Below are positions 44,700 to 54,161 of a DNA stretch of 64,000 nucleotides, piece after piece (the first letter of the stretch is position 1; the number at the start of each line of letters is the position of its first letter). The position numbers and the translations under genes are program-made. This DNA is from Pseudomonadota bacterium (GTDB taxonomy: Bacteria > Pseudomonadota > Gammaproteobacteria > Burkholderiales > JAJZQI01), in contig JAJZQI010000014.1 of the NCBI GenBank assembly GCA_021851875.1, positions 1 through 64,000 of the forward strand, in the 5' to 3' direction. The notes under the pieces were generated by a model. That model saw only the letters and a list, made by a program, of their open reading frames with translations, was not told where the DNA came from and made no database searches.

Positions 44700-45248
44700 G
44701 TGGAAACCCCCGTATGCGATTTTGGCTGGGAAGCCGTTGATTTTGATCTGCCGGGTGTTGACGGCAAACGGTATAACCTGCGTAATGCCATGGGGAAAAA
44801 CGGCCTGCTGGTCATGTTCATCTGCAACCATTGTCCCTATGTGAAGGCCATCCGGCAGCGTCTGGTGCGCGATGCGCTGGAACTGCGCACGTATGGCATC
44901 AACACCATCGCCATCATGTCCAACGACCCGACCGAATATGAGGAAGACAGTTTCGAAAACATGCGCCGGGTCGCGACCGATTACGCTTTTCCTTTTCCGT
45001 ATGTGCTGGATGAGACGCAGGCAGTCGCCAAGGCCTACGGCGCAGTCTGCACCCCCGATTTCTCCGGCTTCAACCGCGAGCTGCAATTGCAGTACCGCGG
45101 CCGCTTCGACGCCTCGCGCAAGGAAACCGCGCCGGACGGCGTGCGGCGCGACCTGTTCGAGGCGATGATGGAAGTGGCGCAAACCCGGCAGGGACCGAAG
45201 GAACAGATTCCCGGCATGGGCTGTTCCATCAAGTGGCGCGGTGAGTAA
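44700..45248 (+). CDS. thioredoxin-fold peroxiredoxin-like protein (AhpC/TSA, NHCPYV type)
   Basis: A protein of 182 residues with the redoxin fold. The first active-site region reads MFICNHCPYVKAI, typical of the PRX-like2/'thioredoxin family protein' group, with further cysteines at AVCTPDFSG and GMGCSIKW. The current start is a GTG at 44700 directly next to the structured repeat, with AGAGG of the repeat arm five bases upstream. An ATG with an ideal ribosome site (44426, GGAG eight bases before it) lies on the other side of the repeat; joining ATGGTATGG to GAAACC would restore an in-frame start. The repeat therefore seems to have landed at the beginning of this gene. Confidence 0.88.
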   Translation: METPVCDFGWEAVDFDLPGVDGKRYNLRNAMGKNGLLVMFICNHCPYVKAIRQRLVRDALELRTYGINTIAIMSNDPTEYEEDSFENMRRVATDYAFPFPYVLDETQAVAKAYGAVCTPDFSGFNRELQLQYRGRFDASRKETAPDGVRRDLFEAMMEVAQTRQGPKEQIPGMGCSIKWRGE

Positions 45249-45400
45249 GAGCGGGAGCGCGTGCCGGCAGGCCTTGCCGGTCGGCATAATGGCCTTTTTA
45301 CAGTAGTGTTAAAGCGGAATTTCGTGCTAACCTTTGCTTGGCTTGAATCGGGGCGCCCGGTCGGTGTGCCCGTCTCACGTTTTGCGTTTTGGACAAGGTC

Positions 45401-46183
45401 ATGCTCAAGCAGGTAATGAACGTAGTGCGCAAGGTGGCGGAAGAACAGGTTCTGCCTTACTACCTCAATGTCGCACGGCATCACAAGGCGGACGGCAGCA
45501 TCTTTACCACGGCCGACCTGGCGGCGCAGGAAGCGCTTACCAACGAGCTGATGTCGCTGCATGATTGTCCGGTGCTGGGAGAAGAAATGACGCTCGAGGA
45601 GCAGGAGCGCCTGTGGCACGATCACCCGGATGGCTTGTGGGTGGTCGATCCCATCGATGGAACCTCCAATTTCGTTAACGGTCTACCGTACTTCGCCGTT
45701 TCCGTCGCGCTGATGCGGCAGGGACGCAGCGTGCTGGCCTGTGTTTACTCGCCGATCGATTACGAGATGTTCTCGGCCGAGGTCGGCAAGGGCGCTTTTC
45801 TCAACGGCGAGCGTTTGCCGATCAAGCAGGCGGCCCCCAAGGAGCTGCATCAGGCCATGGCGGGCATCGACTTCAAACGCTTGTCCGGGCCGCTGGTGCG
45901 CCGCCTGGTGGACGAGCAGCCGTACAGTTCGCAGCGCAATTACGGCGCCAGTACGCTAGACTGGTGTTATGCGGCCGCCGGGCGCTTTGACGTTTACCTG
46001 CACGGCGGGCAAAAATTGTGGGACTACGCCGCCGGCTCGCTGATCCTGCAGGAGGCCGGCGGGCGCCTGTGCACGCTGGAAGAGGACGATTTCTGGCGGG
46101 CGCCGGTGTGGAAGCGGTCGGTGATCGCCGGTCTGGACCCGCAGCTGTTTGCCCATTGGCGCGATTGGCTGCGACAGACATAG
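45401..46183 (+). CDS. inositol monophosphatase-family phosphatase
   Basis: A Mg-dependent, Li-sensitive phosphatase of about 260 residues. Metal motifs: GEEMTLEEQ (Glu), WVVDPIDGTSNFVNGLPYF (the family DPIDGT) and GASTLDWCYAAAGRFD with KLWDYAAGSLIL. Members act on inositol phosphate, histidinol phosphate, fructose-1,6-bisphosphate or PAP; the substrate is open. I use the ATG at 45401; a TTG four codons upstream or an ATG at 45416 are alternatives. The gap 45249-45400 holds a small CCGGCA/TGCCGG hairpin at 45264-45280. Confidence 0.88.
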   Translation: MLKQVMNVVRKVAEEQVLPYYLNVARHHKADGSIFTTADLAAQEALTNELMSLHDCPVLGEEMTLEEQERLWHDHPDGLWVVDPIDGTSNFVNGLPYFAVSVALMRQGRSVLACVYSPIDYEMFSAEVGKGAFLNGERLPIKQAAPKELHQAMAGIDFKRLSGPLVRRLVDEQPYSSQRNYGASTLDWCYAAAGRFDVYLHGGQKLWDYAAGSLILQEAGGRLCTLEEDDFWRAPVWKRSVIAGLDPQLFAHWRDWLRQT

Positions 46184-46256
46184 CCGGCTTCCGCTGTTGC
46201 CCGCGCTGGGCGCGGGGCGTAGAATAATGACACTGCTATTATGGTGACCGGATAAC

Positions 46257-47504
46257 GTGGTTTTCTCGTTTTTTAAAAAGGGTAAGGCCGACGAGCCGAC
46301 TAGGGCTGGCGAAGTGATGCCGGCGCCCAAACCGGCCGCGCCCCCGGCGGCGGCAAGGGCGGTTGCACCCACGACCATCATGAAGGGAGAGCCGATCGAC
46401 CAGCTCACCACCATGATCGGCGATTTGCCCAGCCTGGGCGGCATGCTGGTCGAGGAGTCCGGTTTCGACGACAGCGGCGTCGCCCGCGCCCTGTCTCCCG
46501 TGGCTGAAGAAGCCGCCATCTATTTCGCCAACAACAAGCCGCTCGACGCCATCCGCGTGCTGAGCGAATGGGTCAAACAGCCGCAAGCCAGGGACGATGT
46601 GCAGCCCTGGTACATGCTGTTCGATCTGTATCAGTTGTCCGCTATGCAGCAGGCCTTCGACGAGTTGTGCATTCACTTCGTCGAGGTGTTTCTCTGTTCC
46701 CCGCCGCTGTGGCGCGGCAAAAAGCTTGCAAAGGCCGCTCCTGCGGCGGCACCGGTGGCCAACAAGGCGAGCAATTACCTCGCGCTCACCGGCGTGATGT
46801 CGGTTGATTCCAAACCGCAGATCGAGCAGATGCGGCAGATTCTGGAAACCCAGGGTGAACTGCAGCTGGACGTGTCCAAGATTCAGGCGCTCGAATCGTC
46901 CGGCAGCGCGCTGCTGTTGCAGACATTCCAGAAATTCCGCCGTAGCGGCTCCAAGGTGCAATTGGGCGGTACCGGCAACCTGATCGGCCTGCTGAAAAAA
47001 CATGTGCAGGATGCCGGTGCGGCAGAACATTGGCTGCTGCTGATGGAAATTTACCAGCTGCTCGGGCGCGAGGCCGATTTCGAAGAACTGGCCATCGAAT
47101 ACGCCGTCACGCTGGAAGTCTCCCCGCCGTCGTGGGAGGCGGCAGCCACCCGCATGACGGCAGTGGACAGTGAACCCGCAGCCGAGACGGTGGAGGAAAA
47201 GCCGGCCGACGTATTTCATCCGCAGGGCGAAATTACCGGCAATATCCAGCCCATCCTGCAGGCCTTCCGCGCCTACGTCGAGGCGCATCCGCAGGTGGTG
47301 GTCGACATGCAGGACGTCACCCGGGTGGATTTCGTTTCCGTCGGCGACCTGATGAACGAATTGATGAATCTGATGGCCAATGGCAAACAGGCCGACCTGC
47401 TTAACGTCAATGAACTGATCATCGCGCTGTTCCAGACCATGGGGCTGGACGATTTTGTCACCATGCACCGGGCCAAGGACCGCACCGCCCGGGCGAAAAA
47501 ATAG
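46257..47504 (+). CDS. cytoplasmic protein with two STAS domains and duplicated helical units
   Basis: A protein of 415 residues without signal or membrane segments. A Pro/Ala-rich N-terminus is followed by a helical region, a STAS-like domain (about 174-256), a second helical unit and a second STAS domain (about 319-403). The helical units are an internal duplication: residues 118-152 (WYMLFDLYQL...CSPPLW) and 259-293 (WLLLMEIYQL...VSPPSW). STAS domains bind nucleotides or lipids or act as anti-anti-sigma-like switches (MlaB, SpoIIAA). It starts with GTG at 46257 and lies 56 bases before hslV. Function unknown; the architecture is unusual. Confidence 0.85.
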   Translation: MVFSFFKKGKADEPTRAGEVMPAPKPAAPPAAARAVAPTTIMKGEPIDQLTTMIGDLPSLGGMLVEESGFDDSGVARALSPVAEEAAIYFANNKPLDAIRVLSEWVKQPQARDDVQPWYMLFDLYQLSAMQQAFDELCIHFVEVFLCSPPLWRGKKLAKAAPAAAPVANKASNYLALTGVMSVDSKPQIEQMRQILETQGELQLDVSKIQALESSGSALLLQTFQKFRRSGSKVQLGGTGNLIGLLKKHVQDAGAAEHWLLLMEIYQLLGREADFEELAIEYAVTLEVSPPSWEAAATRMTAVDSEPAAETVEEKPADVFHPQGEITGNIQPILQAFRAYVEAHPQVVVDMQDVTRVDFVSVGDLMNELMNLMANGKQADLLNVNELIIALFQTMGLDDFVTMHRAKDRTARAKK

Positions 47505-47560
47505 CTTTTTCTCCCGCAAGCGCCAGGCGCTTTATCACGTAGCCAAGTTCGAGAATTCCA

Positions 47561-48097
47561 ATGGATCAATATCACGGTACCACCATCCTTTCGGTGCGCC
47601 GCGGCAATCGTGTCGCCATGGGCGGCGACGGCCAGGTGACGCTGGGCAACATCGTCATCAAACCGACCGCACGCAAGGTACAGCGTTTGTATCGCGGGCA
47701 GATTCTGGCCGGCTTCGCCGGCGCCACAGCCGATGCCTTTACCCTGCTGGAGCGTTTCGAATCCAAGCTGGAAAAGCACCAGGGGCACCTGCTGCGCTCC
47801 GCCGTCGAGCTGGCCAAGGACTGGCGCACCGACCGCATGCTGCGCAAGCTGGAAGCCATGCTGGCGGTGGCCGATCGCGAAACCTCGCTCATCATCACCG
47901 GCAACGGCGACGTGCTCGACCCGCCCGACGGGCTGGTGGCCATCGGCAGCGGCGGCGCCTATGCCCAATCGGCCGCCCGTGCCCTGCTGGACGAGACCGA
48001 GCTGGACCCCGCCGCCATCGTGAAGAAGTCGCTCACCATCGCCGGCGATCTGTGCATCTACACCAACCAGAACCACGTTATCGAAATACTTGAATAA
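47561..48097 (+). CDS. hslV: ATP-dependent protease HslV, proteolytic subunit
   Basis: The proteasome-like threonine peptidase of the HslUV complex. The protein of 178 residues begins [14 protein letters not shown]; removal of the first six residues would expose the nucleophile Thr7, as in other betaproteobacteria that carry a short propeptide here. Later motifs GGDGQVTLG and [11 protein letters not shown] are typical. It is followed by hslU after 48 bases. No good sigma32 promoter was found directly upstream, only a short AAGCGCC/GGCGCTT hairpin at 47518-47532. Confidence 0.97.
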   Translation: MDQYHGTTILSVRRGNRVAMGGDGQVTLGNIVIKPTARKVQRLYRGQILAGFAGATADAFTLLERFESKLEKHQGHLLRSAVELAKDWRTDRMLRKLEAMLAVADRETSLIITGNGDVLDPPDGLVAIGSGGAYAQSAARALLDETELDPAAIVKKSLTIAGDLCIYTNQNHVIEILE

Positions 48098-48145
48098 GGG
48101 ACAGGGGTTGCCCCACTCCCTAATTACCTACTTCCGAGTCCGACC

Positions 48146-49492
48146 ATGTCTGAAATGTCTCCGCAGGAAATCGTTCACGAACTGGACAAACACATCATCG
48201 GCCAACACGCCGCCAAGAAGGCCGTGGCCGTGGCGCTGCGCAACCGCTGGCGCCGCCGTCAGGTGGCCGAGCCGCTGCGGCAGGAAATCACGCCGAAAAA
48301 CATTCTCATGATCGGTCCCACCGGCGTGGGCAAGACCGAAATCGCCCGCCGTCTGGCGCGTTTGGCCAATGCGCCGTTCATCAAGGTCGAAGCCACAAAG
48401 TTCACCGAAGTGGGCTATGTCGGCCGCGACGTGGAAACCATCATCCGCGATCTGCTGGATATCGCCATCAAGCAGACGCGCGAGCTGGAAATGAAAAAAC
48501 AGCGCCATCGTGCCGAAGACGCGGCGGAAGACCGTATACTCGATATTCTGCTGCCCGGAGCGCGCGAGATTGCCGCCCGCCTGGGCGCGGAAAGCACTCC
48601 GAATGCCGAAGAATCCGCCACGCGGCAGAAATTCCGCAAGAAACTGCGCGAAGGCGAGCTGGACGGCAAGGAAATCGAGCTCGACGTGGCCGCCCCGCAG
48701 GCGCAGATGGAAATCTTCGCCCCGCCCGGCATGGAGGACCTGACCAGCCAGATTCAGGGCATGTTCCAGCAAATGGGCAACCAGCGCCGCGAGTCGCGCA
48801 AAATGAAAATCGCCGACGCCATGAAGCTGTTGGTGGAGGAAGAAGCCGCCAAGCTGGTGAACGAAGAAGAAATCAAACACGCCGCACTTAACAACGTGGA
48901 GCAGAACGGCATCGTCTTCATCGACGAAATCGACAAGATTTCCAGTCGCGGCGAGGGACAGAGCGGTGGAGAGGTGTCGCGCCAGGGCGTGCAGCGCGAT
49001 CTGCTGCCGCTGGTGGAAGGCACCACCGTGTCCACCAAGCACGGCATGATCAAAACCGACCACATCCTGTTCGTTGCCAGCGGCGCGTTCCACCTGGCCA
49101 AGCCGTCCGACCTGATCCCCGAATTGCAGGGCCGTTTCCCCATCCGCGTGGAACTGCAGTCCCTCAGCGTGGAAAACTTCGAGCAGATCCTCACCCAGAC
49201 AGATGCCTGCCTTACCCGCCAGTACGAAGCCCTGCTTGCCACCGAAGGCGTGACGCTGGAATTCCGCGAAGATGGCATCCGCCGGTTGGCAGAAATCGCC
49301 TGGCAGGTAAACGAAAAGACCGAAAACATCGGTGCGCGACGGTTATACACCGTCATGGAGCGGCTGCTGGAGGAGATTTCCTTCGAGGCGGGCCGGAAGG
49401 TGGGCGAAACACTCGTAATTGACGCGGCCTACGCAGATGAACGCTTGGGTGTCCTGTCGCAAAGCGAAGATCTGGCGCGCTATATCCTGTAA
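48146..49492 (+). CDS. hslU: ATP-dependent protease HslU, ATPase subunit
   Basis: AAA+ unfoldase of 448 residues that feeds substrates to HslV. Walker A is [14 protein letters not shown], Walker [12 protein letters not shown]. The pore loop region VGYVGRDVE, the I-domain (about 110-240) and the C-terminus ARYIL that docks into HslV are present. Length is as expected. Confidence 0.97.
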   Translation: MSEMSPQEIVHELDKHIIGQHAAKKAVAVALRNRWRRRQVAEPLRQEITPKNILMIGPTGVGKTEIARRLARLANAPFIKVEATKFTEVGYVGRDVETIIRDLLDIAIKQTRELEMKKQRHRAEDAAEDRILDILLPGAREIAARLGAESTPNAEESATRQKFRKKLREGELDGKEIELDVAAPQAQMEIFAPPGMEDLTSQIQGMFQQMGNQRRESRKMKIADAMKLLVEEEAAKLVNEEEIKHAALNNVEQNGIVFIDEIDKISSRGEGQSGGEVSRQGVQRDLLPLVEGTTVSTKHGMIKTDHILFVASGAFHLAKPSDLIPELQGRFPIRVELQSLSVENFEQILTQTDACLTRQYEALLATEGVTLEFREDGIRRLAEIAWQVNEKTENIGARRLYTVMERLLEEISFEAGRKVGETLVIDAAYADERLGVLSQSEDLARYIL

Positions 49493-49512
49493 CCGCTTGG
49501 GCTTTATCAGGG

Positions 49513-50067
49513 CTAGTTCAGCACCTGGCAGTCCTGGGTTGTCTGCCCCAGCTGTTTGGCGAAGGCAATGCGCGACTTCGGGCAGGGCTTTTCCTTGTCC
49601 GGGCAGCCATGAAAGCCGCGGATACGCCGTGCCAGCACCATCAGATCTTCATCCCGGCAGCGTCGCGCATCGTGCGACGACAAATACCCTTCATAACGGG
49701 TGAAAAACTTGGCCAGCGCCGGCGGTATGGGCCTGAAGCTGCTGGCACTGCGCGTGCCGTGCATGGGGATCAGCTTGGCATGCAAATGATCCGTGCCGTG
49801 GCCTTCCAGAATCAGCCCCGTCTTGGCCACATCCTCCAGCGCACAATCCAGCAGGCGCGCCACTTTCTTGCTGGCAATCACCAGTCCGGACAAGGTGTCG
49901 TCTTCCAGCTCGAAGGCATAATTGGGGTGATGCGCCTTGGGGATCACCAGCGTCGCGCCCGGCGTGTTGGGGCTGGGCGACAGAAAAGCCAGATGTCTTT
50001 CATCTTCCCAGATGGGGTGGCAAGCAATCGTACCCGCGACAATCTTGCAAAAATAACAGTCCTTCAC
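49513..50067 (-). CDS. HIT-family protein with altered histidine triad (HxHxK)
   Basis: A protein of about 184 residues. The N-terminus has CYFCKIVAG, followed by the substrate region IPKAHHPNYAFEL and the triad HGTDHLHAKLIPMHG. The canonical HxHxH is HLHAK here: the second His (nucleophile) is kept, the third is Lys. The C-terminal third is extended and Cys-rich. I use the GTG at 50067, preceded by AGGA at eight bases; a more upstream start adds a segment without family match. Likely a nucleotide hydrolase or transferase, precise role unknown. Confidence 0.82.
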   Translation of the reverse strand: MKDCYFCKIVAGTIACHPIWEDERHLAFLSPSPNTPGATLVIPKAHHPNYAFELEDDTLSGLVIASKKVARLLDCALEDVAKTGLILEGHGTDHLHAKLIPMHGTRSASSFRPIPPALAKFFTRYEGYLSSHDARRCRDEDLMVLARRIRGFHGCPDKEKPCPKSRIAFAKQLGQTTQDCQVLN

Positions 50068-50115
50068 GCCCCGCTTCCTCGTGTTGGGGCGATACCAACA
50101 GTATGAATGCACATG

Positions 50116-50127
50116 TTGCGTACGCAA
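50116..50127. promoter_or_regulatory. 12-base perfect palindrome upstream of the HIT gene
   Basis: TTGCGTACGCAA lies 49-60 bases before the HIT start codon, in a 343-base gap (50068-50410) without a gene. It has the form of an operator, but no partner copy or known regulator match was found. Confidence 0.25.
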
Positions 50128-50257
50128 TTTGGGTGAGTGGAAGTGAAAAAGTTTACAAGATGAGGGCAGGGGTGTTTGTGAATCTTATGTGACGTTAAGG
50201 GATTGCCTTTAAACAGGTAAAGGTGTCGACTGAACTTACCTAAGTGAAATTTCAAGG

Positions 50258-50332
50258 CTGTAGGCCGGGAGCGCCCGGCCTACAGAGTTAACTACACAAA
50301 CATTCGGTGCAATGCCCTTTGGCTATTGCACC
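50258..50332. repeat. REP-like palindromes
   Basis: Two neighbouring inverted repeats: CTGTAGGCCGGG/CCCGGCCTACAG with loop AGCG (50258-50285), and GGTGCAAT/ATTGCACC with an 11-base loop (50306-50332). Palindromes of the form GTAGGCCGGG...CCCGGCCTAC and GGTGCAATRCC are common interspersed repeats in proteobacteria. A degenerate relative of the first lies near 34094-34116. Confidence 0.5.
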
Positions 50333-50360
50333 CGATCTCTGCCGCAAGTCGCCACGCCCA

Positions 50361-50392
50361 AAAACAAAACAGGGACCTAAGCCCCCGTTTTT
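50361..50392 (-). terminator. rho-independent terminator after ahpF
   Basis: Minus strand: 11-pair stem AAAACGGGGGC/GTCCCTGTTTT with two G-U pairs and loop TTAG, followed by GTTTTT. It lies 19 bases beyond the ahpF stop. Confidence 0.8.
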
Positions 50393-50410
50393 ACTACACA
50401 TACAACTTGC

Positions 50411-51973
50411 TTACGCCGCCACCGAACTCCTGATCAGGTAATCAAACGCACCCAGGCTGGCTTTTGACCCCTCGCCCATGGCGATGACAATCTGCTTGTA
50501 CGGCACCGTCGTGCAATCACCGGCAGCGAACACACCCGGCACGCTGGTCTGGCCTTTGGCATCGATCTCGATTTCACCGTATTTCGACAGGGCAATCGTT
50601 TCTTTCAGCCAGTCGGTGTTCGGCAACAAGCCGATTTGCACAAAGACCCCTTCCAGTTCGAGTTTCTTACTTTCGCCGCTGGCCCGGTCGGTGTACACCA
50701 GACCGCTGACTTTATTGCCATCGCCTACTACTTCCGTAGTTTGAGCCTGCTTGATCACAGTCACATTGGGCAAACTCGCGAGCTTGTTTTGCAACACCGC
50801 ATCGGCCCGCAATTGTTCGCCGAACTCAAGCACAGTCACGTGCGACACGATACCGGCCAGGTCGATCGCCGCCTCTACCCCGGAGTTGCCGCCGCCCACC
50901 ACCGCTACGCGCTTGCCCTTGAACAACGGGCCGTCGCAGTGCGGGCAGTAAGCCACGCCGCGGCCGCGGTAGGCCTGCTCGCCGGGCACATTGAGTTCGC
51001 GCCAGCGCGCGCCGGTGGCCAGAATCACGCTCCTGGCCTTGAGCACGGCGCCATTCACCAAACGCACTTCGTGCAGGTTGCCAGCCTCGGCCGGAATCAG
51101 CGCCTCGGCCCGCTGCAGGTTCATGATGTCCACGTCGTATTCCTTGACATGCTGTTCCAGCGCCTTGGCCAATTTAGGACCATCTGTCTGCGGCACCGAG
51201 ATAAGATTTTCAATGGCCATGGTATCCAGCACCTGGCCGCCGAAACGCTCGGCCACCACACCGGTGCGGATGCCTTTACGGGCGGAGTACACGGCTGCGG
51301 CGGAAGCAGCCGGCCCACCGCCGACGATGAGCACGTCGAAAGCTGCTTTTTCCGCCAGCTTGGCCGCATCGCGTGCAGCGGCGCCGCTGTCGAGCTTGGC
51401 CAAAATGTCTTCAATCACCATGCGCCCCTGCGAGAACACCTCACCATTGAGGAACACCGTGGGCACGGCCATGATCTGGCGCTCGGCCACCTCAGCCTGG
51501 TTGAGCGCGCCATCGATCATCACATGGTGGATATTCGGGTTGAGCGCCGCCATGGTGTTGAGCGCCTGCACCACGTCCGGGCAGTTGTGACAGGACAGCG
51601 AAATATAGGTCTCGAAACGGAATTCACCCGGCAGCGCCTTGATCTGCTCGATCTGCTCCGCCTCGATTTTGGGCGCGTAGCCGCTGGCCTGCAGCAGGGC
51701 CAGAATCAGCGAGGTGAATTCGTGCCCCATGGGCAGACCGGCGAAGTGGATACGCGCACTATCGCCCACGCGGGCAATGCTGAAAGACGGCCGGCGCTTG
51801 TCGTTGCCGGATTCCAGCAGGCGCACCCGGTCGGATACGCTGGCGATGTCTTCCAGCAGGCCGCGCATTTCGCGCGATTTATCGCTGTCGTCCAGCGAGG
51901 CCACGAGTTCGATCGGGTCCACCAGGCGTTCGAGGTAGCCTTTGAGTTGGGCTTTTACATTTGCGTCTAACAT
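50411..51973 (-). CDS. ahpF: alkyl hydroperoxide reductase subunit F
   Basis: The flavoprotein disulfide reductase that regenerates AhpC with NADH. The protein of 520 residues has two N-terminal thioredoxin-fold units with the Cxx[10 protein letters not shown], the FAD motif [14 protein letters not shown], the NADH motif [14 protein letters not shown] and the C-terminal active site YCPHCDGP. The start at 51973 begins [14 protein letters not shown]. It follows ahpC after 217 bases that contain a nested hairpin. Confidence 0.97.
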   Translation of the reverse strand: MLDANVKAQLKGYLERLVDPIELVASLDDSDKSREMRGLLEDIASVSDRVRLLESGNDKRRPSFSIARVGDSARIHFAGLPMGHEFTSLILALLQASGYAPKIEAEQIEQIKALPGEFRFETYISLSCHNCPDVVQALNTMAALNPNIHHVMIDGALNQAEVAERQIMAVPTVFLNGEVFSQGRMVIEDILAKLDSGAAARDAAKLAEKAAFDVLIVGGGPAASAAAVYSARKGIRTGVVAERFGGQVLDTMAIENLISVPQTDGPKLAKALEQHVKEYDVDIMNLQRAEALIPAEAGNLHEVRLVNGAVLKARSVILATGARWRELNVPGEQAYRGRGVAYCPHCDGPLFKGKRVAVVGGGNSGVEAAIDLAGIVSHVTVLEFGEQLRADAVLQNKLASLPNVTVIKQAQTTEVVGDGNKVSGLVYTDRASGESKKLELEGVFVQIGLLPNTDWLKETIALSKYGEIEIDAKGQTSVPGVFAAGDCTTVPYKQIVIAMGEGSKASLGAFDYLIRSSVAA

Positions 51974-52081
51974 GGCGCAGCTCCTTGTGAGAGGGATGGC
52001 AATAGCAAACCGTCGTAAACTGCTTGCTGTTGCCATCCCCACCCTTGCGGGCGGGAATGAAGAAACAAAAACGAGCGAGAG

Positions 52082-52161
52082 GGTGTCAGGCTAGGAGCGG
52101 ACAGGCGAGAAAGCGCAATTTACATAGAGTAAATGAGCATTTTGAGCCTGTTTTCGACACC
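52082..52161. repeat. nested hairpin / REP-like element between ahpC and ahpF
   Basis: Three nested arms: GGTGTC/GACACC (52082-52087, 52156-52161), CAGGC/GCCTG, and at the tip ATTTAC-atagag-TAAAT. It sits in the 217-base ahpC-ahpF gap. Position suggests mRNA stabilisation or attenuation that lets AhpC be made in excess. It may also be a dispersed REP-type repeat. Confidence 0.55.
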
Positions 52162-52190
52162 GCATCACACCCGCGCAGCCGTTTTTAGGC

Positions 52191-52757
52191 TTAGATCTTG
52201 CCTACCAGATCCAGAGAAGGAGCCAGAGTGGCGTCGCCTTCCTTCCACTTGGCCGGGCACACTTCACCCGGGTGAGCCGCCACGTACTGAGCCGCCTTAA
52301 CCTTGCGCAGCAGTTCGCTGGCATCGCGGCCGATACCGCCGGCGTTGATCTCGATGATCTGAATCTTGCCTGCCGGATCCATTACGAAGGTACCGCGTTC
52401 AGCCAGACCGGCTTCTTCGATCATCACGCCGAAGTTGCGGGTGATGGCGCCGGTCGGGTCGCCGATCATCGGGAACTGGATCTTGCCGATGGTATCGGAG
52501 GTGTCGTGCCAGGCCTTGTGAGTGAAGTGGGTGTCGGTGGACACGGCGTAGATTTCCACGCCCATTTTCTGGAACTCGGCGTAGTTGTCGGCCAGGTCGC
52601 CCAGTTCGGTCGGGCACACGAAGGTGAAGTCGGCCGGGTAGAAGAACACGACGGACCATTTGCCTTTCAGATCGGCGTCGCTCACTTCGACAAATTTGCC
52701 GGCGTGGAACATGGTGGCTTTGAAAGGTTTGATTTCGGTGTTGATCAGGGTTTGCAT
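52191..52757 (-). CDS. ahpC: alkyl hydroperoxide reductase subunit C (2-Cys peroxiredoxin)
   Basis: The peroxidase of the AhpCF system. The protein of 188 residues has the peroxidatic Cys48 ([13 protein letters not shown]) and the resolving cysteine near the C-terminus (PGEVCPAKW). The ATG at 52757 has GGAG eight to ten bases upstream; the frame is open five codons further but without a better start. An OxyR-like site lies 107 bases before it. Confidence 0.97.
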   Translation of the reverse strand: MQTLINTEIKPFKATMFHAGKFVEVSDADLKGKWSVVFFYPADFTFVCPTELGDLADNYAEFQKMGVEIYAVSTDTHFTHKAWHDTSDTIGKIQFPMIGDPTGAITRNFGVMIEEAGLAERGTFVMDPAGKIQIIEINAGGIGRDASELLRKVKAAQYVAAHPGEVCPAKWKEGDATLAPSLDLVGKI

Positions 52758-52863
52758 GATGTTTCTCTCCATTCGGGTTTAAAAACTTTTGCAGCAACGC
52801 TGCTACGGTTGCCACTTTACCGAGAGGAGAACTATTGATCCAATGAATCGTTTAAATTGATTT

Positions 52864-52880
52864 GATAGTTTTTTGCTATC
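52864..52880. promoter_or_regulatory. OxyR-like site upstream of ahpC
   Basis: GATAGTTTTTTGCTATC contains ATAG-N7-CTAT, one full half of the OxyR pattern ATAG-N7-CTAT-N7-ATAG-N7-CTAT; the other half is poorly conserved. It is in the divergent ahpC-cca gap. Confidence 0.5.
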
Positions 52881-52931
52881 ATAAAGAAAACCCCTGACGG
52901 AACAGCCCGGAATTGCTATATAGTTAGCCGC

Positions 52932-54161
52932 ATGAAAACCTATATCGTTGGCGGCGCCGTACGCGACGGCCTGCTGGGACTGCCGGTACAAGACAGGGAC
53001 TACGTGGTGGTGGGCGGCACGCCCGAAGCCATGCAGGAACTCGGCTTCAAGCCGGTGGGCACCGACTTCCCCGTCTTCCTGCACCCGCAAACGCAGGAGG
53101 AATACGCCCTCGCCCGCACCGAACGCAAGACTGCGCTGGGCTACCATGGATTCAGCTTTTATGCCGCGCCGGACGTCACACTGGAACAGGACCTGGCAAG
53201 GCGCGATTTCACCATCAACGCCATGGCGCAGGACGACGACGGCAATCTGGTCGACCCTTACGGCGGTCAGCGCGACCTGGCCGCCCGCACCCTGCGCCAT
53301 GTGAGCGATGCCTTTGCCGAAGACCCCGTGCGCATACTGCGTGCCGCCCGCTTCATGGCGCGCTTCGCCGACTTCACCGTCGCGCCGGAAACGCTCGAAT
53401 TGATGCGCACCATGGTCGCCAATGGCGAAGTGGATGCGCTGGTGCCGGAACGGGTGTGGCAGGAATTGGCCCGCGGCCTGATGGAAGCCACACCCTCGCG
53501 CTTTTTCCTCACCCTGCGCGAATGCGGCGCACTGGAAAGATTGCTACCGGAAGTCGACCGTCTATTCGGCGTGCCGCAAAATCCCAAATCGCACCCGGAA
53601 GTCGACACCGGCGTGCATGTCATGCTGGTCGTCGATGAGGCGGCTCGGCGCGGCTTTGAACTGCCGGTGCGCTTTGCCGCCCTGCTGCACGATCTGGGCA
53701 AGGGCCTCACACCCAAGGAACACTGGCCCAACCACGGCGGCCACGAAGCCGGCGGCGTACCGTTGGTGAAAGCCGTCGCCAAACGCCTGCGCACGCCCAA
53801 CGCCTGCCGCAACCTGGCCGTGCTCACCGCCCAATGGCATGGCCAGGCGCACCAGGCCGACAACATGAAAGCGGAAAAACTGCTGGATATACTGCAAGGC
53901 ACGGATGCAGTACGTCAGCCAGACAGGTTTGAACTGTTCCTGCAGGCCTGTATAGCCGACCACTACGGCCGCCCCGGTTACGCGGACAAGGTGTTCGCTG
54001 CTGCACCACGGCTGCAAGAGGCATTAAAAACAGTCATGGCGGTGGATGCAGGGGCCATTGCGGCCGCCTGCGAGAATCCGGCGGGTATTCCCGGCGCTAT
54101 TCGCGCCGGTCGCTTGCAGGCGCTGGAACAGTGGCTGACACATGCCTCACAAGAGGCGTGA
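52932..54161 (+). CDS. cca: CCA-adding tRNA nucleotidyltransferase with HD domain
   Basis: Adds or repairs the 3' CCA of tRNA. The protein of 409 residues has the class II nucleotidyltransferase signature GGAVRDGLLG...DRDYVVVGG, the RRDFTINAMA and EDPVRILRAARF motifs, and an HD phosphohydrolase domain (LLHDLGKG, HGGHEAGG) as in the multifunctional E. coli-type enzyme. It overlaps the convergent methyltransferase gene by 15 bases. Confidence 0.97.
   Translation: MKTYIVGGAVRDGLLGLPVQDRDYVVVGGTPEAMQELGFKPVGTDFPVFLHPQTQEEYALARTERKTALGYHGFSFYAAPDVTLEQDLARRDFTINAMAQDDDGNLVDPYGGQRDLAARTLRHVSDAFAEDPVRILRAARFMARFADFTVAPETLELMRTMVANGEVDALVPERVWQELARGLMEATPSRFFLTLRECGALERLLPEVDRLFGVPQNPKSHPEVDTGVHVMLVVDEAARRGFELPVRFAALLHDLGKGLTPKEHWPNHGGHEAGGVPLVKAVAKRLRTPNACRNLAVLTAQWHGQAHQADNMKAEKLLDILQGTDAVRQPDRFELFLQACIADHYGRPGYADKVFAAAPRLQEALKTVMAVDAGAIAAACENPAGIPGAIRAGRLQALEQWLTHASQEA

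Noticed and set aside
44419-44844. Plus-strand open frame running through the structured repeat
   Set aside because: It is in a different frame from the thioredoxin-like gene, has no family match and results from the GC-rich repeat.
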